The notes under the pieces are model-generated. The model saw only the letters and a list, made by a program, of their open reading frames with translations, ran no database searches and had not been told where the DNA came from. A DNA stretch of 7,946 nucleotides from Campylobacterales bacterium. Lineage in GTDB: Bacteria; Campylobacterota; Campylobacteria; Campylobacterales; Sulfurovaceae. Positions 1 through 5,110 of the stretch are shown here, piece after piece; position 1 is the stretch's first letter; every line of letters starts with the position of its first letter. The translations under genes were made by a program, and so were the position numbers. The stretch lies in contig JAFGWQ010000008.1 in the NCBI GenBank assembly GCA_016937075.1, forward strand, positions 1 through 7,946. Reading direction: 5' to 3'.

Positions 1-564
1 GGTCTAAAAGCCAGATATATGCACTCAGATATGGATGCTATAGAGAGAAATCAAACTATACGTTCATTAAGACTTGGAGAGTTTGATATACTTATTGGTA
101 TTAATCTGCTTCGTGAAGGACTTGACCTTCCGGAAGTAAGCTTAGTTGCTATTCTTGATGCGGACAAAGAAGGCTTTTTGCGATCTCAAACCTCACTCGT
201 ACAAACAGCCGGTAGAGCTGCTAGAAATGTAAACGGCAAAGTATTAATGTATGCTAACCGCATCACACCTGCTATAGAATTTACCATTAAGACTACAAGC
301 GAACGCAGAGCCAAACAAGAACTTTACAATAAAGAACACGGCATCACTCCTCAAACCACCATAAGAGAACTTGATGCCAATCTTAAGCTAGAAGAGCATG
401 GAGAGCTATACAATAAAAAAGATAAGCTAGATAAAATGCCGAAGGCTGAGAGACAAAAACTAATGAATGAATTAAAAGCCAAGATGCTTGCAGCTGCCAA
501 AAGTTTAGAATTTGAAGAAGCTGCCAGACTTCGTGACGAGATAGCAAAGATAAAGAATTTGTAA
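1..564 (+). CDS. uvrB: UvrABC excinuclease subunit B, C-terminal part (5' end outside window)
   Basis: UvrB is the DNA-helicase-like damage-verification subunit of UvrABC nucleotide excision repair. It is loaded onto lesions by UvrA and recruits the nuclease UvrC. The reading frame is open from base 1, giving 187 codons, roughly the last 30% of a protein that is usually about 660 residues. Visible signatures are the helicase motif V region GINLLREGLDLPEVSLVAIL (fragment residues 33-52), then DADKEGFLRS, then motif VI QTAGRAARN (68-76), where QTIGRAARN is more usual. The last ~36 residues form the UVR domain (FEEAARLRDEI), the helical hairpin that contacts UvrC. The ATG at position 19 is internal, because conserved UvrB sequence precedes it. 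The gene ends with TAA and no clear terminator follows; the only candidate is a weak A/T stem (564-571 with 602-609). Family assignment is secure. Confidence 0.97.
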   Translation, partial: GLKARYMHSDMDAIERNQTIRSLRLGEFDILIGINLLREGLDLPEVSLVAILDADKEGFLRSQTSLVQTAGRAARNVNGKVLMYANRITPAIEFTIKTTSERRAKQELYNKEHGITPQTTIRELDANLKLEEHGELYNKKDKLDKMPKAERQKLMNELKAKMLAAAKSLEFEEAARLRDEIAKIKNL

Positions 565-612
565 AAATATTCTTTTATTTTATCAATGAATGACTAGCTA
601 AAATATTTTGTC

Positions 613-633
613 ATCCTGAACTTGTTTTGGGAT
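613..633. repeat. Imperfect hairpin at left end of the intergenic repeat
   Basis: ATCCTGAA (613-620) can pair with TTTTGGGAT (625-633) around a short CTTGT-type loop: about 8 pairs, two of them G-T. A more symmetric form (CCTGAAC/GTTCAGG) is what I remember from related repeats elsewhere, so this copy looks decayed. Confidence 0.4.
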
Positions 634-653
634 CTTTAATTTATTTTTTTCTT

Positions 654-677
654 TACTACCTTTTTATAAAGGTAGTA
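654..677. repeat. Perfect 10-bp inverted repeat with 4-nt loop
   Basis: TACTACCTTT (654-663), loop TTAT (664-667), AAAGGTAGTA (668-677). The stem is perfect. The T-run lies before it (644-650) rather than after it, so it does not look like a rho-independent terminator for uvrB on the + strand. It is better read as part of the structured repeat spanning 609-765. Confidence 0.7.
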
Positions 678-705
678 CCAAAATCGTCTTCCTCTCGAAT
701 CGCAC

Positions 706-738
706 GATTTTATTGAGGCTAACCGCCTTGATAAAATC
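706..738. repeat. 14-bp hairpin inside the intergenic repeat
   Basis: GATTTTATTGAGGC (706-719) pairs with GCCTTGATAAAATC (725-738) across the loop TAACC: 12 Watson-Crick pairs plus two adjacent G-U pairs in RNA. The tolerated G-U pairs hint at structure at the RNA level, though one copy cannot prove selection. No T-tract follows, so a terminator role is unlikely. Confidence 0.65.
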
Positions 739-775
739 TAGCTTTCAAGGTGCATTTGGGTGACAGTTTTTATTG

Positions 776-781
776 TATAAT
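776..781 (+). promoter_or_regulatory. -10 box of probable promoter for the carbonic anhydrase gene
   Basis: Perfect TATAAT preceded by T-rich sequence (767-774), the pattern of housekeeping promoters in Campylobacterota, which often lack a recognisable -35. Transcription would start near 788, about 16 nt before the ATG at 804. A GTGACA at 760-765 resembles -35 but is only 10 bp upstream, too close to pair with this box. Confidence 0.6.
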
Positions 782-803
782 GTCAAAAAATATAGGCAAA
801 AAT

Positions 804-1328
804 ATGATAACAAATTTTCAAAATTATACTCCAAAGCTTGGGGCTAACAGCTGGGTGGCAGATGGTGCGAGTGTCATCGGACGCGTAGAAATGGGAGAAG
901 ATAGCGCTGTATGGTTTGGTTGTGTGGTGCGGGGGGACGTACATCATATAAAAATCGGTGATAGAAGCAATATTCAAGATCTTAGCATGGTGCATGTCAC
1001 ACATCACAAATTGGATGATATGAGTGACGGCAACCCAACAATCATAGGAAATGATGTCACTGTTGGACACCGTGTAATGCTGCATGGCTGCACTATTGAA
1101 GATGCTTGTTTGATAGGTATGAGCGCAACCATACTAGACGGTGCAGTTATAGGAAAAGAATCGATAGTAGGTGCCGGTGCTTTAGTAACCAAGAATAAAG
1201 TATTCCCTCCAAGAAGTCTCATCATGGGCAGTCCTGCTAAAGTAGTGAGAGAACTCACAGACGAAGAGGTAGCAGAACTTTACGCAAGTGCAGCCAGATA
1301 CGTAAAATTTAAAAATCAGTATCAATAA
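804..1328 (+). CDS. yrdA: Gamma-class carbonic anhydrase family protein, YrdA-like
   Basis: A 174-residue left-handed beta-helix protein of the gamma carbonic anhydrase family (hexapeptide repeats), expected to be a cytoplasmic trimer with metal at subunit interfaces. The likely zinc-ligand histidines are visible: H64 (in SMVHVTH), H89 and H94 (VGHRVMLHG), and the family RGD (43-45) and NIQD (56-59) are intact. The C-terminal SPAKVVRELTDEE and final helix match E. coli YrdA closely. I chose the ATG at 804 because it has AGG at 794-796 with 7-nt spacing and homology begins there; in-frame ATGs at 750 and 780 lie at or upstream of the predicted promoter. Many YrdA-type proteins lack demonstrated CO2-hydration activity, so the enzymatic role is inferred. 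The gene is monocistronic and converges on dnaQ with only 6 bp between stop codons. Confidence 0.92.
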   Translation: MITNFQNYTPKLGANSWVADGASVIGRVEMGEDSAVWFGCVVRGDVHHIKIGDRSNIQDLSMVHVTHHKLDDMSDGNPTIIGNDVTVGHRVMLHGCTIEDACLIGMSATILDGAVIGKESIVGAGALVTKNKVFPPRSLIMGSPAKVVRELTDEEVAELYASAARYVKFKNQYQ

Positions 1329-1334
1329 AAATTG

Positions 1335-2129
1335 CTAGCTCTTACTTTCTTTTTTAGCTCTTCGCTCTTTTTTACTAGATGATGCAAACCTAACCAGATC
1401 ATCGCTACTCTTGATATGTTCCGGGATAGTTTCCAAACTCTTTTGCATCACATAAGATGCAGACAGAGCATCACTATAAGCTCTATGGTGCACCGTTGTC
1501 GGGATATTTAAAGATTCTATGAGATAAGCAAGTCCGTATCTCTCACTCTCAAAGGTCCTTTTGGCCAGATCAATACTGCACATAACAGGATTCCCCAAGG
1601 CACCAAGTCCATGACGATGGAAAGATGCAGACAAAAAAGAAGCATCAAAGCTGGCGTTATGAGCTACAAATATGGCATCTTCCATAAAGAGTCTCAATTT
1701 TGTTAATGCTTCTTTTGGGCATGGAGCTCCTATAAGATCTTCATGTTCAATACCGGTGACTTTGGTAATATATTCAGGCAAGAATGCGCACTCTACAAAA
1801 GTCTCCAAACTATCTATAATTTTTCCACCGCTCATCATAACAGCGCCTATCTCTATAACTTGTGACGATGACGGTTTGCTTCCATTTGTCTCGATATCAA
1901 CAATGCAAAATCTCTCTTCATGATATGGTGTAAAATATGGTTTAAACTTATAGCCACCCTCGTCTAAGCTTTCTATAGGATATCCGGATGCCTGAAGAAG
2001 ATAAAAAATAGTATCACTCTCCTCAAAAAGAGTAGTATGTTTATACACTATACTATCAAAAGTCTCTTGGCTGATAGTTCCCCCGTGGTGACGAAATGTT
2101 TTTGTAAGATGTTCAAAGACGTTTTGCAT
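1335..2129 (-). CDS. dnaQ: DEDDh 3'-5' exonuclease, probable DNA polymerase III epsilon (proofreading) subunit
   Basis: 264 residues. The exonuclease domain covers roughly residues 73-235, with all DEDDh catalytic residues present: D78 and E80 in VDIET (motif I), D162 in HNASFDASFL (motif II), H215 and D220 in HHRAYSDA (motif III). It would remove mismatched 3' ends during replication in complex with the polymerase alpha subunit. About 70 residues precede the exonuclease domain, longer than in E. coli epsilon; a similar N-terminal part is, from memory, typical of epsilonproteobacterial DnaQ. The tail (251-264) is rich in Lys, Arg, Glu and Ser. The ATG at 2129 lies inside the end of trpF (17-bp overlap), so translation is probably coupled; only a weak AGAGAG-like site precedes it. 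It is last in the rpe-trpF-dnaQ operon and ends with TAG. Other DEDDh nucleases (exonuclease X/RNase T types) are possible alternatives. Confidence 0.88.
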   Translation of the reverse strand: MQNVFEHLTKTFRHHGGTISQETFDSIVYKHTTLFEESDTIFYLLQASGYPIESLDEGGYKFKPYFTPYHEERFCIVDIETNGSKPSSSQVIEIGAVMMSGGKIIDSLETFVECAFLPEYITKVTGIEHEDLIGAPCPKEALTKLRLFMEDAIFVAHNASFDASFLSASFHRHGLGALGNPVMCSIDLAKRTFESERYGLAYLIESLNIPTTVHHRAYSDALSASYVMQKSLETIPEHIKSSDDLVRFASSSKKERRAKKESKS

Positions 2130-2703
2130 TAATTATAAACTCTCTTACTTTGATGTGATCTTTTTTGCCCTTACTTATCTCTACTCCGCTACTGACATCC
2201 ACTCCATAAAAATTATACTTTTCAAGCTCATGGAGATTTTCAGAAGTCAAGCCGCCTGCTAGAATAATTTTAGAGCAATCAACCCCATCAAACCAATCAA
2301 GCGCGATCCTTTTACCTTCCCCTCCATAGCTTTCCACATAAGCATCTACTATAATATACTCATCTTTATATTTTTCTATATCTTCTTTGCTAGCAGCTCT
2401 AATGACTCTTATATATGGTGTTTGGAGCTGTCTAAAAAATTCATCATTCGCTTCAAAATGAATTTGAGCTATATCTATACCTGCAAAAGTACAAATATTA
2501 TCTGCTTCTAATGCTTTTACATTTACAAAAAGCCCTACGGTTTTTACAAACGGCGGTAAATTTTTTATGATCTCTTTTGCCTTTTGAGGCAAAATATACC
2601 TAGGAGACTCTTCATAAAATACAAACCCTAGTGCATCCGCACCTGCCTGACAAGCTATAGTTGCATCGTCTAGATTTGTAATACCGCAGATTTTTACTTT
2701 CAT
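2113..2703 (-). CDS. trpF: Phosphoribosylanthranilate isomerase (tryptophan synthesis)
   Basis: 196 residues, a normal length for monofunctional TrpF, a TIM barrel that converts N-(5'-phosphoribosyl)anthranilate to CdRP. The catalytic pair is visible: general base Cys6 in KICGIT and general acid Asp120 in IVDAYVESYGGEG. Further signatures are GADALGFVFYEESPRYI (21-37), VGLFVN, the LAGGL phosphate-binding loop (148-152) and GVDVSSGVE (167-175). The usual QLHG-type motif reads QIHF here (80-83); I do not think this affects activity, since the catalytic residues are intact. The ATG overlaps the rpe stop as ATGA, and the 3' end overlaps dnaQ by 17 bp, so it is the middle gene of a translationally coupled operon. 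It is not beside other trp genes here. Family assignment is secure. Confidence 0.95.
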   Translation of the reverse strand: MKVKICGITNLDDATIACQAGADALGFVFYEESPRYILPQKAKEIIKNLPPFVKTVGLFVNVKALEADNICTFAGIDIAQIHFEANDEFFRQLQTPYIRVIRAASKEDIEKYKDEYIIVDAYVESYGGEGKRIALDWFDGVDCSKIILAGGLTSENLHELEKYNFYGVDVSSGVEISKGKKDHIKVREFIINAKRL

Positions 2704-3341
2704 TTTAATGCACTTATAGCCCGCGCAACACCGCTAGGATATTTATATACAAATGATCCTGCGACTACCACATCCACGCCTGCATCACGCAACAACTCTA
2801 TATTTTGATCGCTCACACCGCCATCTACCTCGATAAGACATTCTGGATTTCTAATCTCTATAAGCGATTTGAGTCTTTTGGCCTTTTCTAGCACCGACGG
2901 TATAAACGACTGTCCTCCAAATCCTGGGTTGACACTCATTAACAATACCATGTCCACGTCTCTCAATAAAAACTCAATAGCTTCTGGTGGTGTATGCGGA
3001 TTAAGTGCAAGTGCAGGACGTATACCAAGAGAGCGGATCTTTTGGATAAGTCTGTGTGGATGTTTCTCTTCTTCGATATGAAATGAGATAAATTCAGGTC
3101 TCAATGGAGCAAATAGATCTACAAAAAAAGTATTATTCTCCACCATTAGATGAATATCCAGAGGCATTGTGGTAGCTTTAGCCACAGCTTCTACCACTAC
3201 CGGCCCAATCGTTAAATTTGGCACAAAATGACCATCCATCACATCAACATGCACAAAATCGCAACCGCCATCGCAAATGGCCCTTACATCATCTGCTAAA
3301 TGTCCAAAATCGGCAGATAAGATACTTGGTGCTACGAGCAT
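2700..3341 (-). CDS. rpe: Ribulose-phosphate 3-epimerase
   Basis: 213 residues, full length. Rpe is a metal-dependent TIM barrel interconverting D-ribulose 5-phosphate and D-xylulose 5-phosphate in the pentose phosphate pathway, and in the Calvin cycle where that is present. Visible: the N-terminal signature APSILSADF (4-12), metal ligands H31 and D33 (FVHVDVMDGHFVPN), H64 (LDIHLMVE) and D173 (EVDGGV), the mobile loop MSVNPGFGGQSF (135-146), and the phosphate site VVAGSF (192-197). The ATG at 3341 is supported by AAGGA (3347-3351 on the complement) with 5-nt spacing. It is first in the rpe-trpF-dnaQ operon and divergent from rpmB. From memory, rpe lies beside rpmB and dnaQ in Campylobacter jejuni too, without trpF between them. 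Confidence 0.97.
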   Translation of the reverse strand: MLVAPSILSADFGHLADDVRAICDGGCDFVHVDVMDGHFVPNLTIGPVVVEAVAKATTMPLDIHLMVENNTFFVDLFAPLRPEFISFHIEEEKHPHRLIQKIRSLGIRPALALNPHTPPEAIEFLLRDVDMVLLMSVNPGFGGQSFIPSVLEKAKRLKSLIEIRNPECLIEVDGGVSDQNIELLRDAGVDVVVAGSFVYKYPSGVARAISALK

Positions 3342-3375
3342 ATATGTCCTTTTTTATTTATTATTCTTGAATCGC

Positions 3376-3381
3376 ATTATA
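3376..3381 (-). promoter_or_regulatory. -10 box of probable promoter for rpe-trpF-dnaQ
   Basis: The complementary strand reads TATAAT here, preceded by TTTTTGTGT. The start would fall near 3369, giving a leader of about 28 nt to the rpe ATG, with AAGGA just before it. No good -35 is seen; T-rich sequence upstream is consistent with Campylobacterota promoters. Confidence 0.6.
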
Positions 3382-3426
3382 ACACAAAAAGATTTTTTAT
3401 TTAAGTAATCTTTAGGCTATTTTGGC

Positions 3427-3432
3427 TATAAT
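3427..3432 (+). promoter_or_regulatory. -10 box of probable promoter for rpmB
   Basis: TTTTGGCTATAAT (3420-3432) closely matches the T-rich/GCTATAAT housekeeping promoter pattern of Helicobacter and Campylobacter relatives. The predicted start is near 3439, so rpmB would have a ~70-nt leader. A second, weaker -10-like TATTAT lies at 3462-3467. Confidence 0.65.
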
Positions 3433-3451
3433 CGCACACAAAAAATGTCAG

Positions 3452-3475
3452 TTTTGTCCCTTATTATAGACAAAA
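3452..3475 (+). promoter_or_regulatory. Hairpin in the rpmB leader
   Basis: TTTTGTC (3452-3458) and GACAAAA (3469-3475) form a perfect 7-bp inverted repeat with a 10-nt loop, within the predicted rpmB 5' leader. It could be an operator or an RNA structure; I know of no established L28 leader element matching it. It may be chance. Confidence 0.35.
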
Positions 3476-3508
3476 ACACATTCATTACTTTAAATAAAGG
3501 CAGATATT

Positions 3509-3721
3509 ATGGCAAACAGATGTGCAATCAGCGGTAAAGGTCCATTAACTGGAAACAATGTATCACACGCAAATAACAAAACAAAGAGAAGACAACTTCC
3601 AAACCTAAGAACTCTTAGAATAGCAATGGAAGACGGTACTACAAGAAAAATTAAAGTAGCTGCTTCGACTCTTAGAACTATGAAAAAAATAGCTGCAAAA
3701 GCAACAGTAGAAAACAACTAA
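3509..3721 (+). CDS. rpmB: 50S ribosomal protein L28
   Basis: 70 residues, a structural protein of the large ribosomal subunit. It begins MANRCAISGKGPLTGNNVSH, the L28 signature (K/N-RC-x-GKGP-GN-VSH), continues NKTKRRQLPNLRTLRI, and has the VAASTLRTMKK segment near the end. The single N-terminal Cys5, with no second pair of cysteines, suggests a zinc-free form. It is a few residues longer at the C terminus than the ~62-residue Helicobacter homologue I remember. AAAGG (3496-3500) lies 8 nt before the ATG. It has its own promoter and is followed by two hairpins, so it is probably transcribed alone at high level. Confidence 0.97.
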   Translation: MANRCAISGKGPLTGNNVSHANNKTKRRQLPNLRTLRIAMEDGTTRKIKVAASTLRTMKKIAAKATVENN

Positions 3722-3743
3722 TCTTGAGCAAAGCCCAAGATTA
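3719..3743 (+). repeat. Hairpin overlapping the rpmB stop codon
   Basis: TAATCTTG (3719-3726) pairs perfectly with CAAGATTA (3736-3743), 8 bp with a 9-nt loop; two inner G-C pairs may extend it after one mismatch. The left arm begins with the rpmB stop codon. No T-tract follows, so it may protect or process the mRNA 3' end rather than terminate. Confidence 0.55.
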
Positions 3744-3750
3744 GGACTTC

Positions 3751-3781
3751 AGCAGTCGGCTCTCGCAGCTGGCTGCTCTTT
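3751..3781 (+). terminator. Probable rho-independent terminator of rpmB
   Basis: AGCAGTCGGCT (3751-3761) pairs with AGCTGGCTGCT (3767-3777): an 11-bp GC-rich stem with two G-U pairs and a CTCGC loop, followed by CTTT. The stem is strong and distinctly GC-rich for this genome, but the T-tract is short, so termination may be partial. Confidence 0.6.
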
Positions 3782-3798
3782 AATCAATTTAGTAACTC

Positions 3799-3804
3799 TA
3801 TACT
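3799..3804 (+). promoter_or_regulatory. -10-like box upstream of argJ
   Basis: TATACT (5 of 6 matches to TATAAT). Its predicted start near 3811 would give a leader of about 20 nt that holds little more than the hairpin at 3817-3831. There is no clear -35. If the rpmB terminator leaks, read-through is an alternative source of argJ mRNA. Confidence 0.4.
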
Positions 3805-3816
3805 ACAAAATTAAAT

Positions 3817-3831
3817 TTGGAGAAACTCCAA
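3817..3831 (+). promoter_or_regulatory. Hairpin enclosing the argJ ribosome binding site
   Basis: TTGGAG (3817-3822), loop AAA, CTCCAA (3826-3831): a perfect 6-bp stem. The left arm contains the Shine-Dalgarno GGAG (3819-3822, 8 nt from the ATG) and the right arm ends on the A of the start codon. If it folds in the mRNA, it would hide the ribosome binding site. The structure is seen directly; the regulatory role is inferred. Confidence 0.5.
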
Positions 3832-5036
3832 TGTTTCAAATTCTTTCACTAAAAAACGGTCTTGATAATGTCCAAGGTTTCTTTAATGGTTCAACCAATG
3901 TAGGTCTTCGTACCAAACCAAATGAAGACGGATCATTAGACGGTGATGTTGCTTTTATACGCAGTAACGAACCGTGTGATGTAGCGGCACGATTTACTAC
4001 CAATCGTTTTGCAGCTGCACCTATCAAACACTTTCAAAGATATCCTAAAGACTTTCAGACTAATTTCATACTCATCAATGCCAAAAATGCAAATGCCATG
4101 ACAGGAATAAAAGGAATCGAAGATATAGATACTCTTTTTGCAAAACTTGAGAGTAAAACTAAATTGCATAATCCTATTATGAGTTCTACCGGTGTTATCG
4201 GATATAGATTGCCTCTTGATAAACTAGCTACTGCGTTTGATAATTTCGATTTTAATGCCCGAGATAGTGAAAAAACCGCTAGAGCTATCATGACGACCGA
4301 TAGCTTTAAAAAAGAGATTTGTTTCAAAGTCACACTTGATGACGGAAACTCGTTTCATATAGCAGCTATTGCCAAAGGTGCGGGTATGATAAATCCTGCT
4401 ATGGCTACCATGTTGTGTTTTATAGTAACTGACGCGGATATCCCAAAAGAAGATATGGATGAACTCCTGGGAATCGCTGTAGAAAATTCATTTAACCGCA
4501 TTTCAGTTGACGGTGATACTTCAACCAATGATACGGTTTTATTGTTAGCAAATAAGACAAGTATGGTATACGATAAAGATGCATTTAGAGAAGCTCTGAA
4601 TAAAATTACCTTTGAACTAGCCATGATGATACTCCGTGATGGCGAAGGCGCTACTAAAGTCGTAGCTTTTGAAGTCAAAGGTGCTGCCAATGATGAAGAT
4701 GCAAAAAAAGCAAGTATATTGCTGAGCAATTCTTTGCTAGTCAAAACAGCACTATTTGGTGAAGACCCAAACTGGGGGAGAATAGCATCCACTATAGGAG
4801 CAAGCGGCATAGAGTGCGATGAAGATAAGCTCATCATTCATTATGACAATCTACTTATATATTCCGGAGAGCAAAGAGAATTAGATAAGGAACGAGAAGA
4901 AAAAGCATACAAGATAATGAAACAAAACAGTTTTCATATCACATGCGATCTTGGGCTTGGAGACGGCAGCTATACTAGCTATGGTTGCGATCTTAGCTAT
5001 GATTATGTCAAGATAAATGCAGAGTATAGAACCTGA
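3831..5036 (+). CDS. argJ: Glutamate N-acetyltransferase (ornithine acetyltransferase) ArgJ
   Basis: 401 residues, full length. ArgJ moves the acetyl group from N-acetylornithine to glutamate, recycling it in arginine synthesis; some homologues also use acetyl-CoA to make N-acetylglutamate, and sequence alone does not tell which type this is. The protein is an Ntn-hydrolase-like precursor that cuts itself into alpha and beta chains. The cleavage site is visible in KGAGMINPAMATML (182-195): Thr193 would be the nucleophile and new N terminus. The oxyanion-hole region SSTGVIG (118-124), RDGEGATK, NWGRI and the C-terminal YGCDLSYDYVKINAEYRT all fit. The ATG at 3831 has GGAG at ideal spacing, though within a hairpin. 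No arg genes are adjacent. It is followed after 74 bp by the YdcH-like gene without an evident terminator. Confidence 0.97.
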   Translation: MFQILSLKNGLDNVQGFFNGSTNVGLRTKPNEDGSLDGDVAFIRSNEPCDVAARFTTNRFAAAPIKHFQRYPKDFQTNFILINAKNANAMTGIKGIEDIDTLFAKLESKTKLHNPIMSSTGVIGYRLPLDKLATAFDNFDFNARDSEKTARAIMTTDSFKKEICFKVTLDDGNSFHIAAIAKGAGMINPAMATMLCFIVTDADIPKEDMDELLGIAVENSFNRISVDGDTSTNDTVLLLANKTSMVYDKDAFREALNKITFELAMMILRDGEGATKVVAFEVKGAANDEDAKKASILLSNSLLVKTALFGEDPNWGRIASTIGASGIECDEDKLIIHYDNLLIYSGEQRELDKEREEKAYKIMKQNSFHITCDLGLGDGSYTSYGCDLSYDYVKINAEYRT

Positions 5037-5077
5037 TGCATCTTTATATTTTAATGCACCTTTCAAGACAAAAAAGA

Positions 5078-5083
5078 TAAAAT
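5078..5083 (+). promoter_or_regulatory. Possible -10 box for the YdcH-like gene
   Basis: TAAAAT (5 of 6 matches to TATAAT) in the 74-bp gap after argJ, predicting a start near 5090 and a leader of about 21 nt that includes AGGAG. The sequence is AT-rich, so chance matches are likely. Co-transcription with argJ is equally possible. Confidence 0.3.
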
Positions 5084-5100
5084 GATATATCAAATAAATT

Positions 5101-5105
5101 AGGAG
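5101..5105 (+). promoter_or_regulatory. Ribosome binding site of the YdcH-like gene
   Basis: AGGAG, 5 nt before the ATG at 5111; the strongest Shine-Dalgarno match in the window. It fixes the start of this small gene and supports it being translated. Confidence 0.8.
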
Positions 5106-5110
5106 TAACT

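Larger units (their letters stand above)
609..765. repeat. Putative dispersed, highly structured intergenic repeat (~157 bp)
   Basis: Non-coding stretch between uvrB and the carbonic anhydrase gene. Its ends are inverted: TGTCATCC (609-616) can pair with GGGTGACA (758-765), 8 bp with one G-T pair. The left end reads TGTCATCCTGAACTTG followed by a TTTTGGGATC arm. From memory, this resembles TGTCATCCTGAA-type intergenic repeats scattered through many bacterial genomes. Inside lie a perfect 10-bp hairpin (654-677) and a 14-bp hairpin (706-738). There is no ORF, transposase or obvious target-site duplication. Seen directly: the inverted ends and stems. Inferred: that the element is multi-copy and that these are its true borders. 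It could instead be a structured leader or a chance AT-rich stretch. Confidence 0.5.

Noticed and set aside
564..609. AAAATATT repeats (564-571, 600-607) as target-site duplication of a mobile element
   Set aside because: They do not flank the repeat's inverted ends, and A/T octamers recur by chance in AT-rich gaps.
654..677. Terminator for uvrB
   Set aside because: The hairpin is perfect but the T-run precedes it instead of following it, and it lies about 90 bp beyond the stop within a larger structured region.
760..765. GTGACA as a -35 box for the promoter at 776
   Set aside because: Only 10 bp separate it from the -10 box, too short for a sigma-70-type promoter. It is better explained as the end of the repeat.
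750..803. Longer N terminus for the carbonic anhydrase gene starting at 750 or 780
   Set aside because: Both starts lie at or before the predicted -10 box and transcription start, and the extra residues do not resemble the family. The ATG at 804 has AGG at good spacing.
783..1258. Reverse-strand open frames across the carbonic anhydrase gene
   Set aside because: They are shadows of a clear conserved gene; no family resemblance or ribosome binding site.
2456..2470. Broken or inactive TrpF because of QIHF in place of a QLHG-type motif
   Set aside because: Catalytic Cys6 and Asp120 and the phosphate loops are intact and the frame is complete; most likely lineage variation.
4355..4837. 160-codon reverse-strand frame inside argJ
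   Set aside because: Low-complexity Ser/Ala-rich translation expected from the complement of argJ; argJ itself is fully conserved over this stretch.
5037..5058. TGCAT...ATGCA inverted repeat after argJ as a terminator
   Set aside because: Only 5 bp, a 12-nt loop and no T-tract.
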